From contig QHSP01000066.1 in assembly GCA_003220495.1 (NCBI GenBank), positions 1 through 40,381 of the forward strand: a stretch of DNA of 40,381 nucleotides. Direction: 5' to 3'. This DNA comes from Candidatus Rokuibacteriota bacterium (lineage in GTDB: Bacteria; Methylomirabilota; Methylomirabilia; Rokubacteriales; CSP1-6). The position numbers and the translations under genes are program-made. Under the pieces are notes generated by a model. It was given only the letters and a program-made list of their open reading frames with translations, searched no databases and was not told the DNA's origin. Below, one piece after another: positions 25,096-33,140 of the stretch; the stretch's first letter is position 1, and every line of letters starts with the position of its first letter.

Positions 25096-27042
25096 ATGAC
25101 CCCGGCCCCCGAGCCCAAGGACGCCTCGCCGATCACGGCCGCGCTGAATCGAGCGGTGCTGGACGCCCTGCCCTTCGCCGACACGCAAGACTTCGACGAC
25201 GCCCGTCGCGGCTTTCTCGCCACGCTTCCCGAGGTCGAGATCAAGAACGATCAGGGGCGTGTCGTGTGGACGCTTCGCGACTACGCCTTCCTCGCCGACG
25301 AGCACGCGCCGCCCACGGTCAATCCGAGCCTCTGGCGCCTGGCGCGGCTCAACCTGAACCATGGGCTTTTCCAGGTGACGGACCGCATCTATCAGATCCG
25401 CGGCTTCGACGTCTCGAACATGACCTTGATCGAGGGCGAGCGCGGCCTCATCGTCGTCGATCCGCTGATGTCGGCCGAGGTCGCGCGCGCGGGCCTCGAG
25501 CTCTACACGCAGCATCGGGGACGGCGCCCGATCGTGGCCGTCATCTACTCGCACAGCCACACCGACCACTACGGCGGCGTGCGCGGCGTCATCGACGAAC
25601 GTGACGTGGAGGCGGGCCGGGTCGAGATCTGGGCGCCCGATCGGTTCATGCAGGAGGTCGTCGCCGAGACCGTGCTGGCGGGCACCGCGATGGTGCGCCG
25701 AGCGCAGTTCCAGTTCGGGCCCACGTTGCCCAAAGGGCCGCGCGGCCAGGTCGACACGGGCCTGGGCAAGGCGACCTCCCGCGGCACCGTCACCCTCATC
25801 CCGCCGACGCGCATCGTCAAGGAGCCGATCGAGACGCATCGCATCGACGGGGTCGAGATCGTGTTCCAGCTCACGCCGGAGACCGAGGCGCCGGCCGAGA
25901 TGCACATGTTCCATCCCGGGCTCCGGGCGCTGAACCTCGCCGAGAACGCCACCCACAATCTGCACAACATCTATCCGATCCGCGGCGCCCAGGCGCGCGA
26001 CGCCAACGCGTGGGCGAAGTATCTGAACCAGGCGCTGGATCGCTTCGGCCGGGATGCGGACGTGGCCTTCGCCCAGCATCACTGGCCGGTGTGGGGCAAC
26101 GCGCGCGTGCGCGACTTTCTCGGCAAGCAGCGCGACCTCTACAAGTACCTGCACGATCAGACCGCGCGGCTCATGAACCACGGGTACAAAGCGGTCGAGA
26201 TCGCCGAGCGCCTGGCGTTACCGAAGAGCCTCGCCTCCACGTGGCACGTGCGCGGCTACTACGGCACCTTGAGCCACAATGCGAAGTCCGTCTACCAGCG
26301 CTACCTCGGCTGGTACGACGCGAATCCGGCGAGCCTGAATCCACTGCCGCCCGTCGAGCGCGGGCGGAAGTACGTCGAGTACATGGGCGGCGCCGACGCC
26401 GTGACCCGGCGCGCGCGCGAGGACCTCGCCAGGGGCGAGTATCGGTTCGTCGCCGAAGCGATGAGCCACGTCGTCTTCGCCGATCCGGTCAACGCCGAGG
26501 CCCGGCAGCTCGGCGCCGACGCGCTCGAGCAGCTCGGGTACGCGGCCGAGTCGGCGACCTGGCGCAACGCGTACCTGCTGGGCGCGCTCGAGCTCCGGCA
26601 CGGCGTGCCCACGACCGGCGCGCGCGCGCCGGTCAGCCCCGACGTCGTCCGGGCCATGAGCCTCGACCTCTTCTTCGACTACCTGGGGGTGCGGCTCAAT
26701 GGCGAGAAGGCGGAGGGTCGGCGTCTCGTCGTCAACTGGGTGTTCTCCGACCTCGACCGCGGCTACGTGGCCAACCTCGAGAACTCCGCGCTCACCTGCC
26801 TGGCCGACCGGCGGAGCGACGTCGCCGACGCGACGGTGACGCTCGAGCGGGCGGCGCTGAACCGGCTGGTCCTGCGCGAGATGACGTTCGCCGATGCCGT
26901 CGAGCGCGGCCTCGTGCGGGTCGAAGGCGACGCCGCCAAGGCTGCCGAGCTCTTCGGTCTGCTCGACGACTTCAGCCTGATGTTCGAGGTGCTCGAGCCC
27001 AAGCGGGAATCTCGCGCCGCTCCAGCACGGCCTGGATCATGA
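25096..27042 (+). CDS. Alkyl/aryl-sulfatase of the metallo-beta-lactamase superfamily (BDS1/SdsA1 type)
   Basis: A 648-residue protein of the alkylsulfatase group. The binuclear zinc motif is SHSHTDHYGG (His153, His155, Asp157, His158), with ENATHNLHNIYPIRG (around 285-300) giving further ligands. The dimerisation domain lies at about 330-470 (RDLYKYLHDQTARLMNHGY; RGYYGTLSHNAKSVYQRYLG in pattern form), and an SCP2-like C-terminal domain at about 520-640 probably binds the alkyl chain. The enzyme cleaves primary alkyl sulfates to alcohol and sulfate. No signal peptide is evident, unlike SdsA1, so it is probably cytoplasmic. A TACCAT hexamer lies six bases before the ATG with no Shine-Dalgarno sequence. 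Its last 71 bp overlap the convergent methyltransferase gene. Confidence 0.92.
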   Translation: MTPAPEPKDASPITAALNRAVLDALPFADTQDFDDARRGFLATLPEVEIKNDQGRVVWTLRDYAFLADEHAPPTVNPSLWRLARLNLNHGLFQVTDRIYQIRGFDVSNMTLIEGERGLIVVDPLMSAEVARAGLELYTQHRGRRPIVAVIYSHSHTDHYGGVRGVIDERDVEAGRVEIWAPDRFMQEVVAETVLAGTAMVRRAQFQFGPTLPKGPRGQVDTGLGKATSRGTVTLIPPTRIVKEPIETHRIDGVEIVFQLTPETEAPAEMHMFHPGLRALNLAENATHNLHNIYPIRGAQARDANAWAKYLNQALDRFGRDADVAFAQHHWPVWGNARVRDFLGKQRDLYKYLHDQTARLMNHGYKAVEIAERLALPKSLASTWHVRGYYGTLSHNAKSVYQRYLGWYDANPASLNPLPPVERGRKYVEYMGGADAVTRRAREDLARGEYRFVAEAMSHVVFADPVNAEARQLGADALEQLGYAAESATWRNAYLLGALELRHGVPTTGARAPVSPDVVRAMSLDLFFDYLGVRLNGEKAEGRRLVVNWVFSDLDRGYVANLENSALTCLADRRSDVADATVTLERAALNRLVLREMTFADAVERGLVRVEGDAAKAAELFGLLDDFSLMFEVLEPKRESRAAPARPGS

Positions 27043-27832
27043 CGATCCGGCCCTCCTCGCGGTTCTTCTGACCGGATCGCGCGATCGCGTCGACCGCGTC
27101 CCCCATGACGATCCGCTGGATACTGTGCGCAGGGCTGGCGGCGCCGGTGCTCGGTCCGATGACCTCCGCGGTGACGTCGTCCCAGGCGCGCACCTGGAAC
27201 CCGGCGGCCTCGATCACCTTGCGCATCTCGTCTGGTGCGCGAAGAAAGCTCGCCCCTGCGTCACGGGCCCACATCACCGGGAACAGCACCGGCTGGACGG
27301 GGCCGGCCATCGGCTCCTGCAGCGCGAGCAATCCGCCCGGGCGCAGCACCCGCGCGAAGCCGGCGTAGAGCCGCTCCTTGTCGGGAATGTTCATCCCGCT
27401 GTTCTGGGTCCACACGACGTCGAACGTCTCGCCGCCCACGTCGAGCGCCAGCGCATCCCCGATGCGATGCGTGACACGATCGGCGAGCCCCAGCCGCGCG
27501 GTCAAGGTCAGGCCCGCTCGCACATACGATTCGGTGAGATCGAGCACGGTGACCCGGCAGCCGAACCTGGTGGCCAGGGTACGCGCGGGGCCGCCCAGCC
27601 CGCCGCCGACGTCGAGGACACGCATGCCGTCCCCGAGCCGAGCCAGGCGCGCCAGCCGCTCGGTGGCGCTCTTGCCACCGCTGTGAAACTGGTCGGCCGG
27701 CGCCAGGTCGTCGATCGTCAGCGTATCGACGTTCGTGCCGGCGGCCGCGAGCGCGTCGAGAATCCGGCGCTCCAGGCCGTCGCGTCCCCAGTAGGCGTTG
27801 GTCGCGCGCGCGTCGCTCCCATCCATCGTCAT
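26972..27832 (-). CDS. Class I SAM-dependent methyltransferase
   Basis: A 286-residue Rossmann-fold methyltransferase. Motif I is RVLDVGGGLGGPARTLA (71-87), followed by the acidic residue in VTVLDLTESYVRAG (Asp98) and a motif of the type FDVVWTQNSGMNIPDKE; PGGLLALQEP marks the post-motif III region. The DQFHSGGKSATERLARL segment (48-64) is common in small-molecule (UbiE-, sarcosine- or phosphoethanolamine-type) methyltransferases. The substrate is unknown. The first ATG at 27832 follows AGAGG; another ATG lies two codons on. It is downstream of the luciferase-like gene on the same strand (26-bp gap). The 3' end lies antisense inside the sulfatase coding region for 71 bp. Confidence 0.88.
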   Translation of the reverse strand: MTMDGSDARATNAYWGRDGLERRILDALAAAGTNVDTLTIDDLAPADQFHSGGKSATERLARLARLGDGMRVLDVGGGLGGPARTLATRFGCRVTVLDLTESYVRAGLTLTARLGLADRVTHRIGDALALDVGGETFDVVWTQNSGMNIPDKERLYAGFARVLRPGGLLALQEPMAGPVQPVLFPVMWARDAGASFLRAPDEMRKVIEAAGFQVRAWDDVTAEVIGPSTGAASPAHSIQRIVMGDAVDAIARSGQKNREEGRIVMIQAVLERREIPAWARAPRTSG

Positions 27833-27858
27833 CGACCTCTCGAGACGCGCGGCGATCG

Positions 27859-28875
27859 CTACCGGAGCGAGGGCTCGCCGGCGAACGCGGGCCGGACCTC
27901 CTCGGCGAAGCGGCGCAAGGTCTCGAACCCGCCCGTGCTGTTGAGCAGCACGTACTCGGCCCCGAGGTCGCGCAGCGTCTGGAGCTTCGCGGCGATCTCG
28001 TCCGGCGTGCCGTAGAGAGCGCCCGCCTCGGCGGCCTCGAGGGTGTGCGCGTAGGTCATGATGGTCGAGTTGTTCTGGCCGTCCGGACGTTGCGCGAGGT
28101 TGTGGACGCGCTCGCGCGCCGCCATCCGGGTCTCGAGGGCCTTCTGCCGCTCGGCGGCCGTCTTCACGACGTTGACGGATCGGGTGACCGCCACCTGCAT
28201 CGGGTCGAACCGCCGTCCGCGCGCTTCCACTTCCGCCTTGAACAGCGCGATGCGGTCGCCGATCTGCTCGATCGGAGCGAACTGATCGAGCAGGAGGTTA
28301 TAGCCGAGCTCGGCGACCTTCTTGATCGATTGCGGCCGGCCGGCCCCCATCCACAGCGGCGGATGCGGCTTCTGCGCCGTGGGCGGCTCGACCACGACGT
28401 TGTCGAACTGGAAGTACTTGCCGCGATGGGACCACGGGCGATCGGACGTCCACGCCTTGAGCATCACCTCGAGGCACTCGTCGAACCGCTGGTCGGCCTC
28501 TTCCATCGGAATGCAGAATCCGGCGAACTCGTTGTGCCGGTAGCCCTGGCCGATGCCGAAGTCGATCCGGCCGCCGGAGAGCAGGTCTATGGTGGCGACC
28601 TGCTCGGCCAGCAACACGGGGTTGTGCCAGGGCAACGTAATCACCGCGGTGCCGAGCCGCAACGTCTTGGTGCGCGCGCCGACCCACGTGAGCAAGTTCA
28701 GGGTCGCGGAGATCTGACCGAAGCCGGTGAAGTGGTGCTCGACGACGAAGGAGCTGACGTAGCCGAGCGCCTCGGCCTTCACGTTGTTCTCGACGAACTC
28801 CCTGAAGCCGGCCCCGCTGTCGACGTCCGGGCTGCCCCGCTTGGCCTGCGCGCTTCCGAAGAGCCCGAACCGCAT
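27859..28875 (-). CDS. LLM-class flavin-dependent oxidoreductase (bacterial luciferase-like)
   Basis: A 338-residue luciferase-like monooxygenase. Landmarks: MRFGLFGSAQ start, ALGYVSSFVVEHHFTGFG (around 38-55), LRLGTAVITLPWHNPVLLAE in pattern form (TAVITLPWHNP) and LLSGGRIDFGIGQGYRHNEF (about 102-121). The C-terminal part ends with GTPDEIAAKLQTLRDLGAEY, the usual family tail. It should use reduced flavin and O2 on an unknown small substrate. The start at 28875 follows AAAGGAG seven bases upstream. Its ATG overlaps by one base (TGATG) the stop of a 35-codon ORF, so it is translationally coupled. The protein differs strongly from the family member at 11125. Confidence 0.92.
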   Translation of the reverse strand: MRFGLFGSAQAKRGSPDVDSGAGFREFVENNVKAEALGYVSSFVVEHHFTGFGQISATLNLLTWVGARTKTLRLGTAVITLPWHNPVLLAEQVATIDLLSGGRIDFGIGQGYRHNEFAGFCIPMEEADQRFDECLEVMLKAWTSDRPWSHRGKYFQFDNVVVEPPTAQKPHPPLWMGAGRPQSIKKVAELGYNLLLDQFAPIEQIGDRIALFKAEVEARGRRFDPMQVAVTRSVNVVKTAAERQKALETRMAARERVHNLAQRPDGQNNSTIMTYAHTLEAAEAGALYGTPDEIAAKLQTLRDLGAEYVLLNSTGGFETLRRFAEEVRPAFAGEPSLR

Positions 28876-28982
28876 CAGGCGGCTCCTTTCTGCTGGAACC
28901 ACGCGCGAAGTCGTTGCCGCCGCGAAAACTCCGTCGGCGGCATCAGGCTCTTCGTCTCGAATTCGAGCTGGTGCATCGACAT
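28875..28982 (-). CDS. 35-residue ORF translationally coupled to the luciferase-like gene
   Basis: A short frame on the minus strand, MSMHQLEFETKSLMPP followed by TEFSRRQRLRAWFQQKGAA. It has a near-perfect ribosome-binding site, AGGAGG, six bases before the ATG, and its TGA overlaps the ATG of the luciferase-like gene (TGATG). The peptide is basic at its C-terminus and has no hydrophobic segment. I recognise no family; the SRRQ stretch faintly recalls Tat-signal starts, but no hydrophobic core follows. It may be a regulatory leader peptide or a genuine small protein, perhaps a partner of the oxygenase. Confidence that it is translated rests on the ribosome-binding site and coupling. Confidence 0.5.
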   Translation of the reverse strand: MSMHQLEFETKSLMPPTEFSRRQRLRAWFQQKGAA

Positions 28983-29097
28983 TGTTCCCTCCTGGAGAAC
29001 GTGCGCCGATCCCCGAATCTAGCCGAATCGCAGCGTCATCGCCAGTCTGCCACGGTTCGGACCTTCAGCCCACTGCAGCGGCCAGGCGGCCTTCGGG

Positions 29098-29126
29098 TTG
29101 CGCCGGTGGGAATCAGGCTCTACGCT
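29098..29126 (+). promoter_or_regulatory. Promoter-like element before the enolase-superfamily gene
   Basis: TTGCGC (29098-29103) and TACGCT (29121-29126) are separated by 17 bp. The ATG at 29135 follows the -10-like hexamer by eight bases and lacks a Shine-Dalgarno sequence, so a leaderless transcript is possible. The hexamers match consensus only in part. Confidence 0.4.
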
Positions 29127-29134
29127 GCCGGGCC

Positions 29135-30301
29135 ATGAAGATCACCAGCGTTCATGCGACGTGGGTGCACGTGCCGATTCCGTACGAGCGGCAGCACGTC
29201 AGCGACTTCGGCCGCGTCGCGTCGTTCGACTCGGTCGTCGTGAAGATCGTCGCCGACAGCGGGCTCGTCGGCTGGGGCGAGGCGAAGGCCGGCGTCGGGA
29301 GCTCGTCGTCGGCGCACGGGCTGGCGGCGATCATCAACCGCGACTACGCGCCGCTGCTGGTCGGCCAGGATCCGCGCGACGTCAGCCGGCTCTGGGACGT
29401 CATGTACAACACGCCGCGAGAGGGCTACGCGCTCGACCGGGGCCACGTCCTGCCCCAGCTCGGACGACGCGGCCTTTCGATCTCGGCCATCGCCGGCGTC
29501 GATCTGGCGCTCTGGGATCTGCTCGGCAAATCCCTCGGCGCGCCCGTGTGGCGTCTGCTCGGCGGGCGCCGAGCCGAGCGCATGCCGGCGTACGCGTCCG
29601 GAGGCTGGGCCGACGAGGCGCACATCGGCGAGCAGCTCCAGGGCTACGTGGACAAGGGCGGATTCCGCGCCGTGAAGATGCGGGTCGGCGTGATGGACGG
29701 CGAGCCGCGCGCGTCGGCGGCGCGGGTGCGCGCCGCCCGCCGGGCGCTCGGACCCGACGTGAAGCTGATGGCCGACGCCCACGGCACGTGGACCGTCGCC
29801 GAGGCCAAGGCGTTCTGTCGGATGGTAGAGGACTGCGATCTCTACTGGCTCGAGGAGCCGGTGACCGCGGACGACAAAGCCGGCCTCGCCGAGGTCCGCC
29901 GATCCTCCGCGGTCCCGATCTCCACGGGCGAGAGCGAGTTCACCCGTCACGACTTCCGCGAGATCGCCGAGCTGCGCGGCGCCGACGTTCTCCAGCCCGA
30001 CCTCGCCATCGCCGGCGGTCTGACCGAGGGCGTGCGCATCGGCGCGATCGCCGCCGCGTACAACCTGCGCCTGGCGCCGCACCTCTGGTCCGGCGCGCCG
30101 GCGTTCGCGGCGGGGGTCGCCCTCGCCGCGAGTCAGACGACCGGCTTCATCCTCGAATACTCGCTCGGCGCCAATCCGCTCCTGCACGAGCTGGTCGCCG
30201 AGAAGTTTCCGGTGGTCGACGGGTACGTGGCGATCCCCGACCGTCCCGGGCTGGGCATCACCGTCGACGAATCGTTCGTGCGCCGGTACGCGCGCGAGTA
30301 G
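29135..30301 (+). CDS. Mandelate racemase / muconate lactonizing enzyme-family protein
   Basis: A 388-residue enolase-superfamily enzyme: an N-terminal capping domain (residues 1-120) and a (beta/alpha)7beta barrel. The metal ligands are Asp214 (MADAHGTW), Glu240 (YWLEEPV) and Glu266 (STGESE). Acid/base candidates are Lys181 in AVKMRVG and His316 in LAPHLWSG, the Lys/His pair of the mandelate racemase subgroup. The Asp289 in LQPDLA would support His316. This favours racemisation or dehydration of a carboxylic acid (for example a sugar acid) rather than lactonisation; the substrate is unknown. No Shine-Dalgarno sequence precedes the ATG. The gene is divergent from the luciferase-like cluster and ends at an inverted repeat. 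Confidence 0.9.
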   Translation: MKITSVHATWVHVPIPYERQHVSDFGRVASFDSVVVKIVADSGLVGWGEAKAGVGSSSSAHGLAAIINRDYAPLLVGQDPRDVSRLWDVMYNTPREGYALDRGHVLPQLGRRGLSISAIAGVDLALWDLLGKSLGAPVWRLLGGRRAERMPAYASGGWADEAHIGEQLQGYVDKGGFRAVKMRVGVMDGEPRASAARVRAARRALGPDVKLMADAHGTWTVAEAKAFCRMVEDCDLYWLEEPVTADDKAGLAEVRRSSAVPISTGESEFTRHDFREIAELRGADVLQPDLAIAGGLTEGVRIGAIAAAYNLRLAPHLWSGAPAFAAGVALAASQTTGFILEYSLGANPLLHELVAEKFPVVDGYVAIPDRPGLGITVDESFVRRYARE

Positions 30302-30310
30302 CGCGGTGGC

Positions 30311-30386
30311 GGGGAGTGAGCGCGCGTTCGATGCTCCTTTGCGGCTGGGCTCCATCCGGGCACCCATCCCACCGCGCTCACTCCCC
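30311..30386. repeat. Perfect 14-bp inverted repeat between convergent genes
   Basis: GGGGAGTGAGCGCG (30311-30324) is exactly reversed and complemented by CGCGCTCACTCCCC (30373-30386), with 48 bp between. It lies in the 135-bp gap between the convergent enolase-superfamily and MFS genes. It could fold into a long terminator-like stem for both transcripts, or be a protein-binding or mobile-repeat site. The interior has no gene. Confidence 0.75.
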
Positions 30387-30436
30387 GTCTACGCTTCTCG
30401 TGGCGATCGGCGCTCGCTGGGCTTAGCGCGGACGGG

Positions 30437-31651
30437 TCAGCGCGCGAGTTCGGGGGCTGGGATGGCGGTGACTTGGGGGGAGTAGGTCGGAAGCAGCGAC
30501 GCGAAGACGGTCGTGCAGGCCGCGAGCGCCGCGAGCGCCGTCAGGAGCGTCGTGAACCCGGCGGCCTTGACGGTCGGGCCAAGCAGGTAGACGGCGAGCG
30601 AGCTCACGCCGAAGCCGACGGCGAGGCGGATCCCGGCGACGCGCGAGCGCATGCGGTCGTCGACGTACTGCACGATCATCGCGTCGATGAACGGGATCGC
30701 GCCGAAGACGAACGCCATGAACGCCAGCATCGCGACATAGTGGGGCCAGCCGCTGACCTGCGAGGCGAAGAGGAACAGCGGGATCTGCCCGGCCGCGACC
30801 GGCACGTACACCCATTTGAGCGGCACCCGATCGATCAGCTTGCCGACGATGAGCTGCGCGAACGAGGCCACCGTGTAGACGACGGCGAGCAGCGCGCCGA
30901 TCGACGCGGGATCGTCGACGACCCCGTGCAGGCGCTCGGTCAGCAGCTGGCCGTTGCCGTTCGTCGTGAAGTTGAAGATCAGGCTGCCCGAGACGGCGGC
31001 CAGGGTCATCACGGTGAGCACGCGCGCCAGCACCGAGCGCGGCAGGTCGACCATCTTCTGCGGGCGCTTGGCGGGCGGGACGTCTTCGCGGGGCACGACC
31101 AGCACGAACAGCACGCCGCACGCGAGCGCGATGAGGCCGGGCACGGCGAAGGCGACACGCCAGCCCGCATACTTCACGAGGAAGCCCGTGAGCACGGCGG
31201 CGACGGCGATGCCGAGGTTGCCGGCGAGCCCGTTGAGCCCGATCGTGAAGCCCGGGTTCTTCGCGCTCTGCACGAGCATGGGGATGCCGACCGGGTGATA
31301 GATCGACGAGAACGCGCCCATCACGGTCAGCGCGGCGGCCAGCGACCAGACGCCGGGCACGGCCGCGATGGCCAGCCCCGACAGGCCCATGCCGAGAAAG
31401 AACACCACCATCATCGCGCGCCGGCCCCACAGGTCGCCGAGACGCCCGGCGGGAAGCGAGCCCAGACCGAACAGCACGAAGGCGCCGACCGTGTAGGGCA
31501 TCAGGTCCTGCCAGATCATTCCCCACTCGGCGGCGATGGCCGAGACGGCCGTGGCGAAGATCAGCAGGAACAGGTGATCGACCGCGTGGCCGACGTTCAG
31601 CAGCAGCGCGGTGGGGCTCGCGTTCGTCATCGCGGCGGGGGTCTGCCTCAT
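30437..31651 (-). CDS. Major facilitator superfamily transporter
   Basis: A 404-residue inner-membrane transporter with about 12 membrane segments in two halves. The MFS loop 2-3 signature is present as GSLPAGRLGDLWGRRAMMVV, and the second half has a related LIVGKLIDRVPLKW. YHPVGIPMLVQSA and the GLNGLAGNLGIAVAAVLTGFL region are typical of fosmidomycin-resistance/sugar-efflux-like members (Fsr type). The substrate is unknown; the upstream genes, a lipoprotein phosphatase and a deoxyribosyltransferase, suggest nucleosides, bases or phosphate-ester products. The ATG at 31651 overlaps the phosphatase stop (ATGA); a later ATG at 31630 is also possible. Last gene of the minus-strand operon. Confidence 0.88.
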   Translation of the reverse strand: MRQTPAAMTNASPTALLLNVGHAVDHLFLLIFATAVSAIAAEWGMIWQDLMPYTVGAFVLFGLGSLPAGRLGDLWGRRAMMVVFFLGMGLSGLAIAAVPGVWSLAAALTVMGAFSSIYHPVGIPMLVQSAKNPGFTIGLNGLAGNLGIAVAAVLTGFLVKYAGWRVAFAVPGLIALACGVLFVLVVPREDVPPAKRPQKMVDLPRSVLARVLTVMTLAAVSGSLIFNFTTNGNGQLLTERLHGVVDDPASIGALLAVVYTVASFAQLIVGKLIDRVPLKWVYVPVAAGQIPLFLFASQVSGWPHYVAMLAFMAFVFGAIPFIDAMIVQYVDDRMRSRVAGIRLAVGFGVSSLAVYLLGPTVKAAGFTTLLTALAALAACTTVFASLLPTYSPQVTAIPAPELAR

Positions 31652-32532
31652 GGGCCTGGCCAGGCGTCGAGGACGCCGCGCTTCAGCTTGCGCTTGTCCG
31701 CCTCGGACAGCTTGAAGTCGTGCCGGTAGGGCGCCGACTCGAACGAGCCGTAGCTCGGATTCGCGATCATGATCCACTCCCGCCCCCAGCGCGCCTTGTG
31801 TTCTTCCATCACCTTCAGGCGCTCGGCCTCGGTGCCCCGAAACTCGTCGACGAAGTCGCCGAAGTTGTCGCCGACGTTGATGAGGATGCGGTAGCTCTTG
31901 GCGATGTACGCGCGCCGCGTGCCTTTCGCGGATCCCCAGTCCGGCTGCTTGCGAGTCATGAGCATGGTGTCGACGCTCCCGCCCATCGGAAATCCGAACT
32001 TCTCGAGGTTCTTGCGCGTCGCCGGCTCCTCATCGGCCGTGCGGTTGGAGACGTAGAACACCTTCACGCCCTTCGAGTCCGCGTATTTCGCGAACTCCAG
32101 CGCGCCGGGGATGGGGAGCGAGGTCACCGTGTTGACGTAGGCGTTCCAGGTCTTCGGATCGAAGCTCGTGCCCTTCAGGGTCATCCACGCCTGATAGCCG
32201 GAGTTGTCGAGGATCGATTCGTCGATGTCGAGGACGATGGCCGGCGGCAGCGACTGATAGGCCCCGGTCTGCTCCTTGGGCGCCGCCGTCCAGCTTCGAT
32301 CCTCCAGCGCCTGGTCGAGGCGGATCCGGGCGAGGGCGAAGGCGGTGAGGGCGTTCGCCTTGTACTCGACCGACCGCTGCATCCAGAGCACCGCATTGAG
32401 CAGATCGCTGGCGGAGAGATCGGAAGCCGGGGCCTGCTGGGCGAGCTGGGGTCCGGCGCATCCGAGCCCCAGGACGAGGACGACGGCCACCAGCCACGCA
32501 CGTCGTGAATGGCTACCCACCGCGCCGATCAT
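31648..32532 (-). CDS. HAD class IIIB acid phosphatase, lipoprotein e(P4)-type 5'-nucleotidase
   Basis: A 294-residue exported phosphatase. The N-terminus is a signal sequence ending in a lipobox-like LGLGC (Cys25), so it is probably membrane-anchored. The catalytic motif is VLDIDESILDNSGYQ with Asp102 and Asp104; motif II is FYVSNRT and the late acidic motif is VGDNFGDFVDEF. These define the e(P4)/class C acid phosphatase family, which hydrolyses nucleoside monophosphates and NMN outside the cytoplasmic membrane for uptake of the nucleoside. The start follows GGAGG, which lies just beyond the deoxyribosyltransferase stop. The ATGA overlap with the MFS gene makes a three-gene operon. Confidence 0.9.
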   Translation of the reverse strand: MIGAVGSHSRRAWLVAVVLVLGLGCAGPQLAQQAPASDLSASDLLNAVLWMQRSVEYKANALTAFALARIRLDQALEDRSWTAAPKEQTGAYQSLPPAIVLDIDESILDNSGYQAWMTLKGTSFDPKTWNAYVNTVTSLPIPGALEFAKYADSKGVKVFYVSNRTADEEPATRKNLEKFGFPMGGSVDTMLMTRKQPDWGSAKGTRRAYIAKSYRILINVGDNFGDFVDEFRGTEAERLKVMEEHKARWGREWIMIANPSYGSFESAPYRHDFKLSEADKRKLKRGVLDAWPGP

Positions 32533-32545
32533 CACGGTCCTCCAA

Positions 32546-33049
32546 TCAAGAGCGTCGAGTCGCACGCAACGGGCGCAGACACGGCTCCAGGTCTTCGTAA
32601 CGACTCACGATAGCACCGCCGCTCTCGTGGATGAAGAACTCGACCTGGAGGTTGACCGTAGAGCCTTCGTTGTCGGCGCTCAGCCGAAAGTCGCCGCGAT
32701 ATCCGACGATCAGCTTGCCGCGTGCGAAGGCGTAGCCGATCTCGGCCGCGGTGCCGCTGTCGACGTCGGTCCCGTCGAGCACCGCGACCACTCCGTCGGC
32801 ACGGTCGATCGCCGCCTGGTTGGTCGCCCCGATCTCGCGGTTCAGCTTGCGCCATGCTTCCCGCTTCTCGGGCCCGTACGGCAGCCGCTGCACCGCGTCG
32901 ATCTTCGCCTGATCGGCGAGCGCCCACGGGTCGAGCACCTCGTACCCGAGGCCCGCCACGAACGGGATGAGCACCGCGTTGTAGAAGTGTCGCCCCGCCT
33001 CGGAGAAACCCAGCGGGCTCGCCATGTAGATCCTCGCCGCGGTCGGCAT
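32546..33049 (-). CDS. Nucleoside 2-deoxyribosyltransferase-family protein
   Basis: A 167-residue protein of the nucleoside 2-deoxyribosyltransferase family. It starts ARIYMASPLGFSEAGRHFYN, where the Tyr of the first strand and the following loop bind the sugar. The nucleophile is probably Glu103 in DSGTAAEIGYAFARGK, and DGTDVDSG supplies the acidic pair. The enzymes swap bases between deoxynucleosides or hydrolyse the glycosidic bond. No Shine-Dalgarno sequence is seen; a TATACG hexamer (33064-33059, minus) lies nine bases before the ATG, suggesting a leaderless message. First gene of the operon with phosphatase and MFS transporter, and divergent from a BMP-type nucleoside-binding protein, so the whole locus reads as nucleoside salvage. 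Confidence 0.88.
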   Translation of the reverse strand: MPTAARIYMASPLGFSEAGRHFYNAVLIPFVAGLGYEVLDPWALADQAKIDAVQRLPYGPEKREAWRKLNREIGATNQAAIDRADGVVAVLDGTDVDSGTAAEIGYAFARGKLIVGYRGDFRLSADNEGSTVNLQVEFFIHESGGAIVSRYEDLEPCLRPLRATRRS

Positions 33050-33058
33050 CCCGCAGAT

Positions 33059-33068
33059 CGTATATCAT
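33059..33068. promoter_or_regulatory. Overlapping divergent -10 region
   Basis: The stretch CGTATATCAT gives TATACG on the minus strand, nine bases before the deoxyribosyltransferase ATG, and TATATC or TATCAT on the plus strand, about 70 bases before the BMP gene. Shared -10 regions of this kind allow coordinated or mutually exclusive transcription of the two nucleoside-related operons. Confidence 0.4.
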
Positions 33069-33140
33069 CGGGACGCCGGTCGCCGGCGAGATCGGATCGA
33101 GCGCCACCGGGCGCTGATCGACCACACAAGGAGCGTGAAG

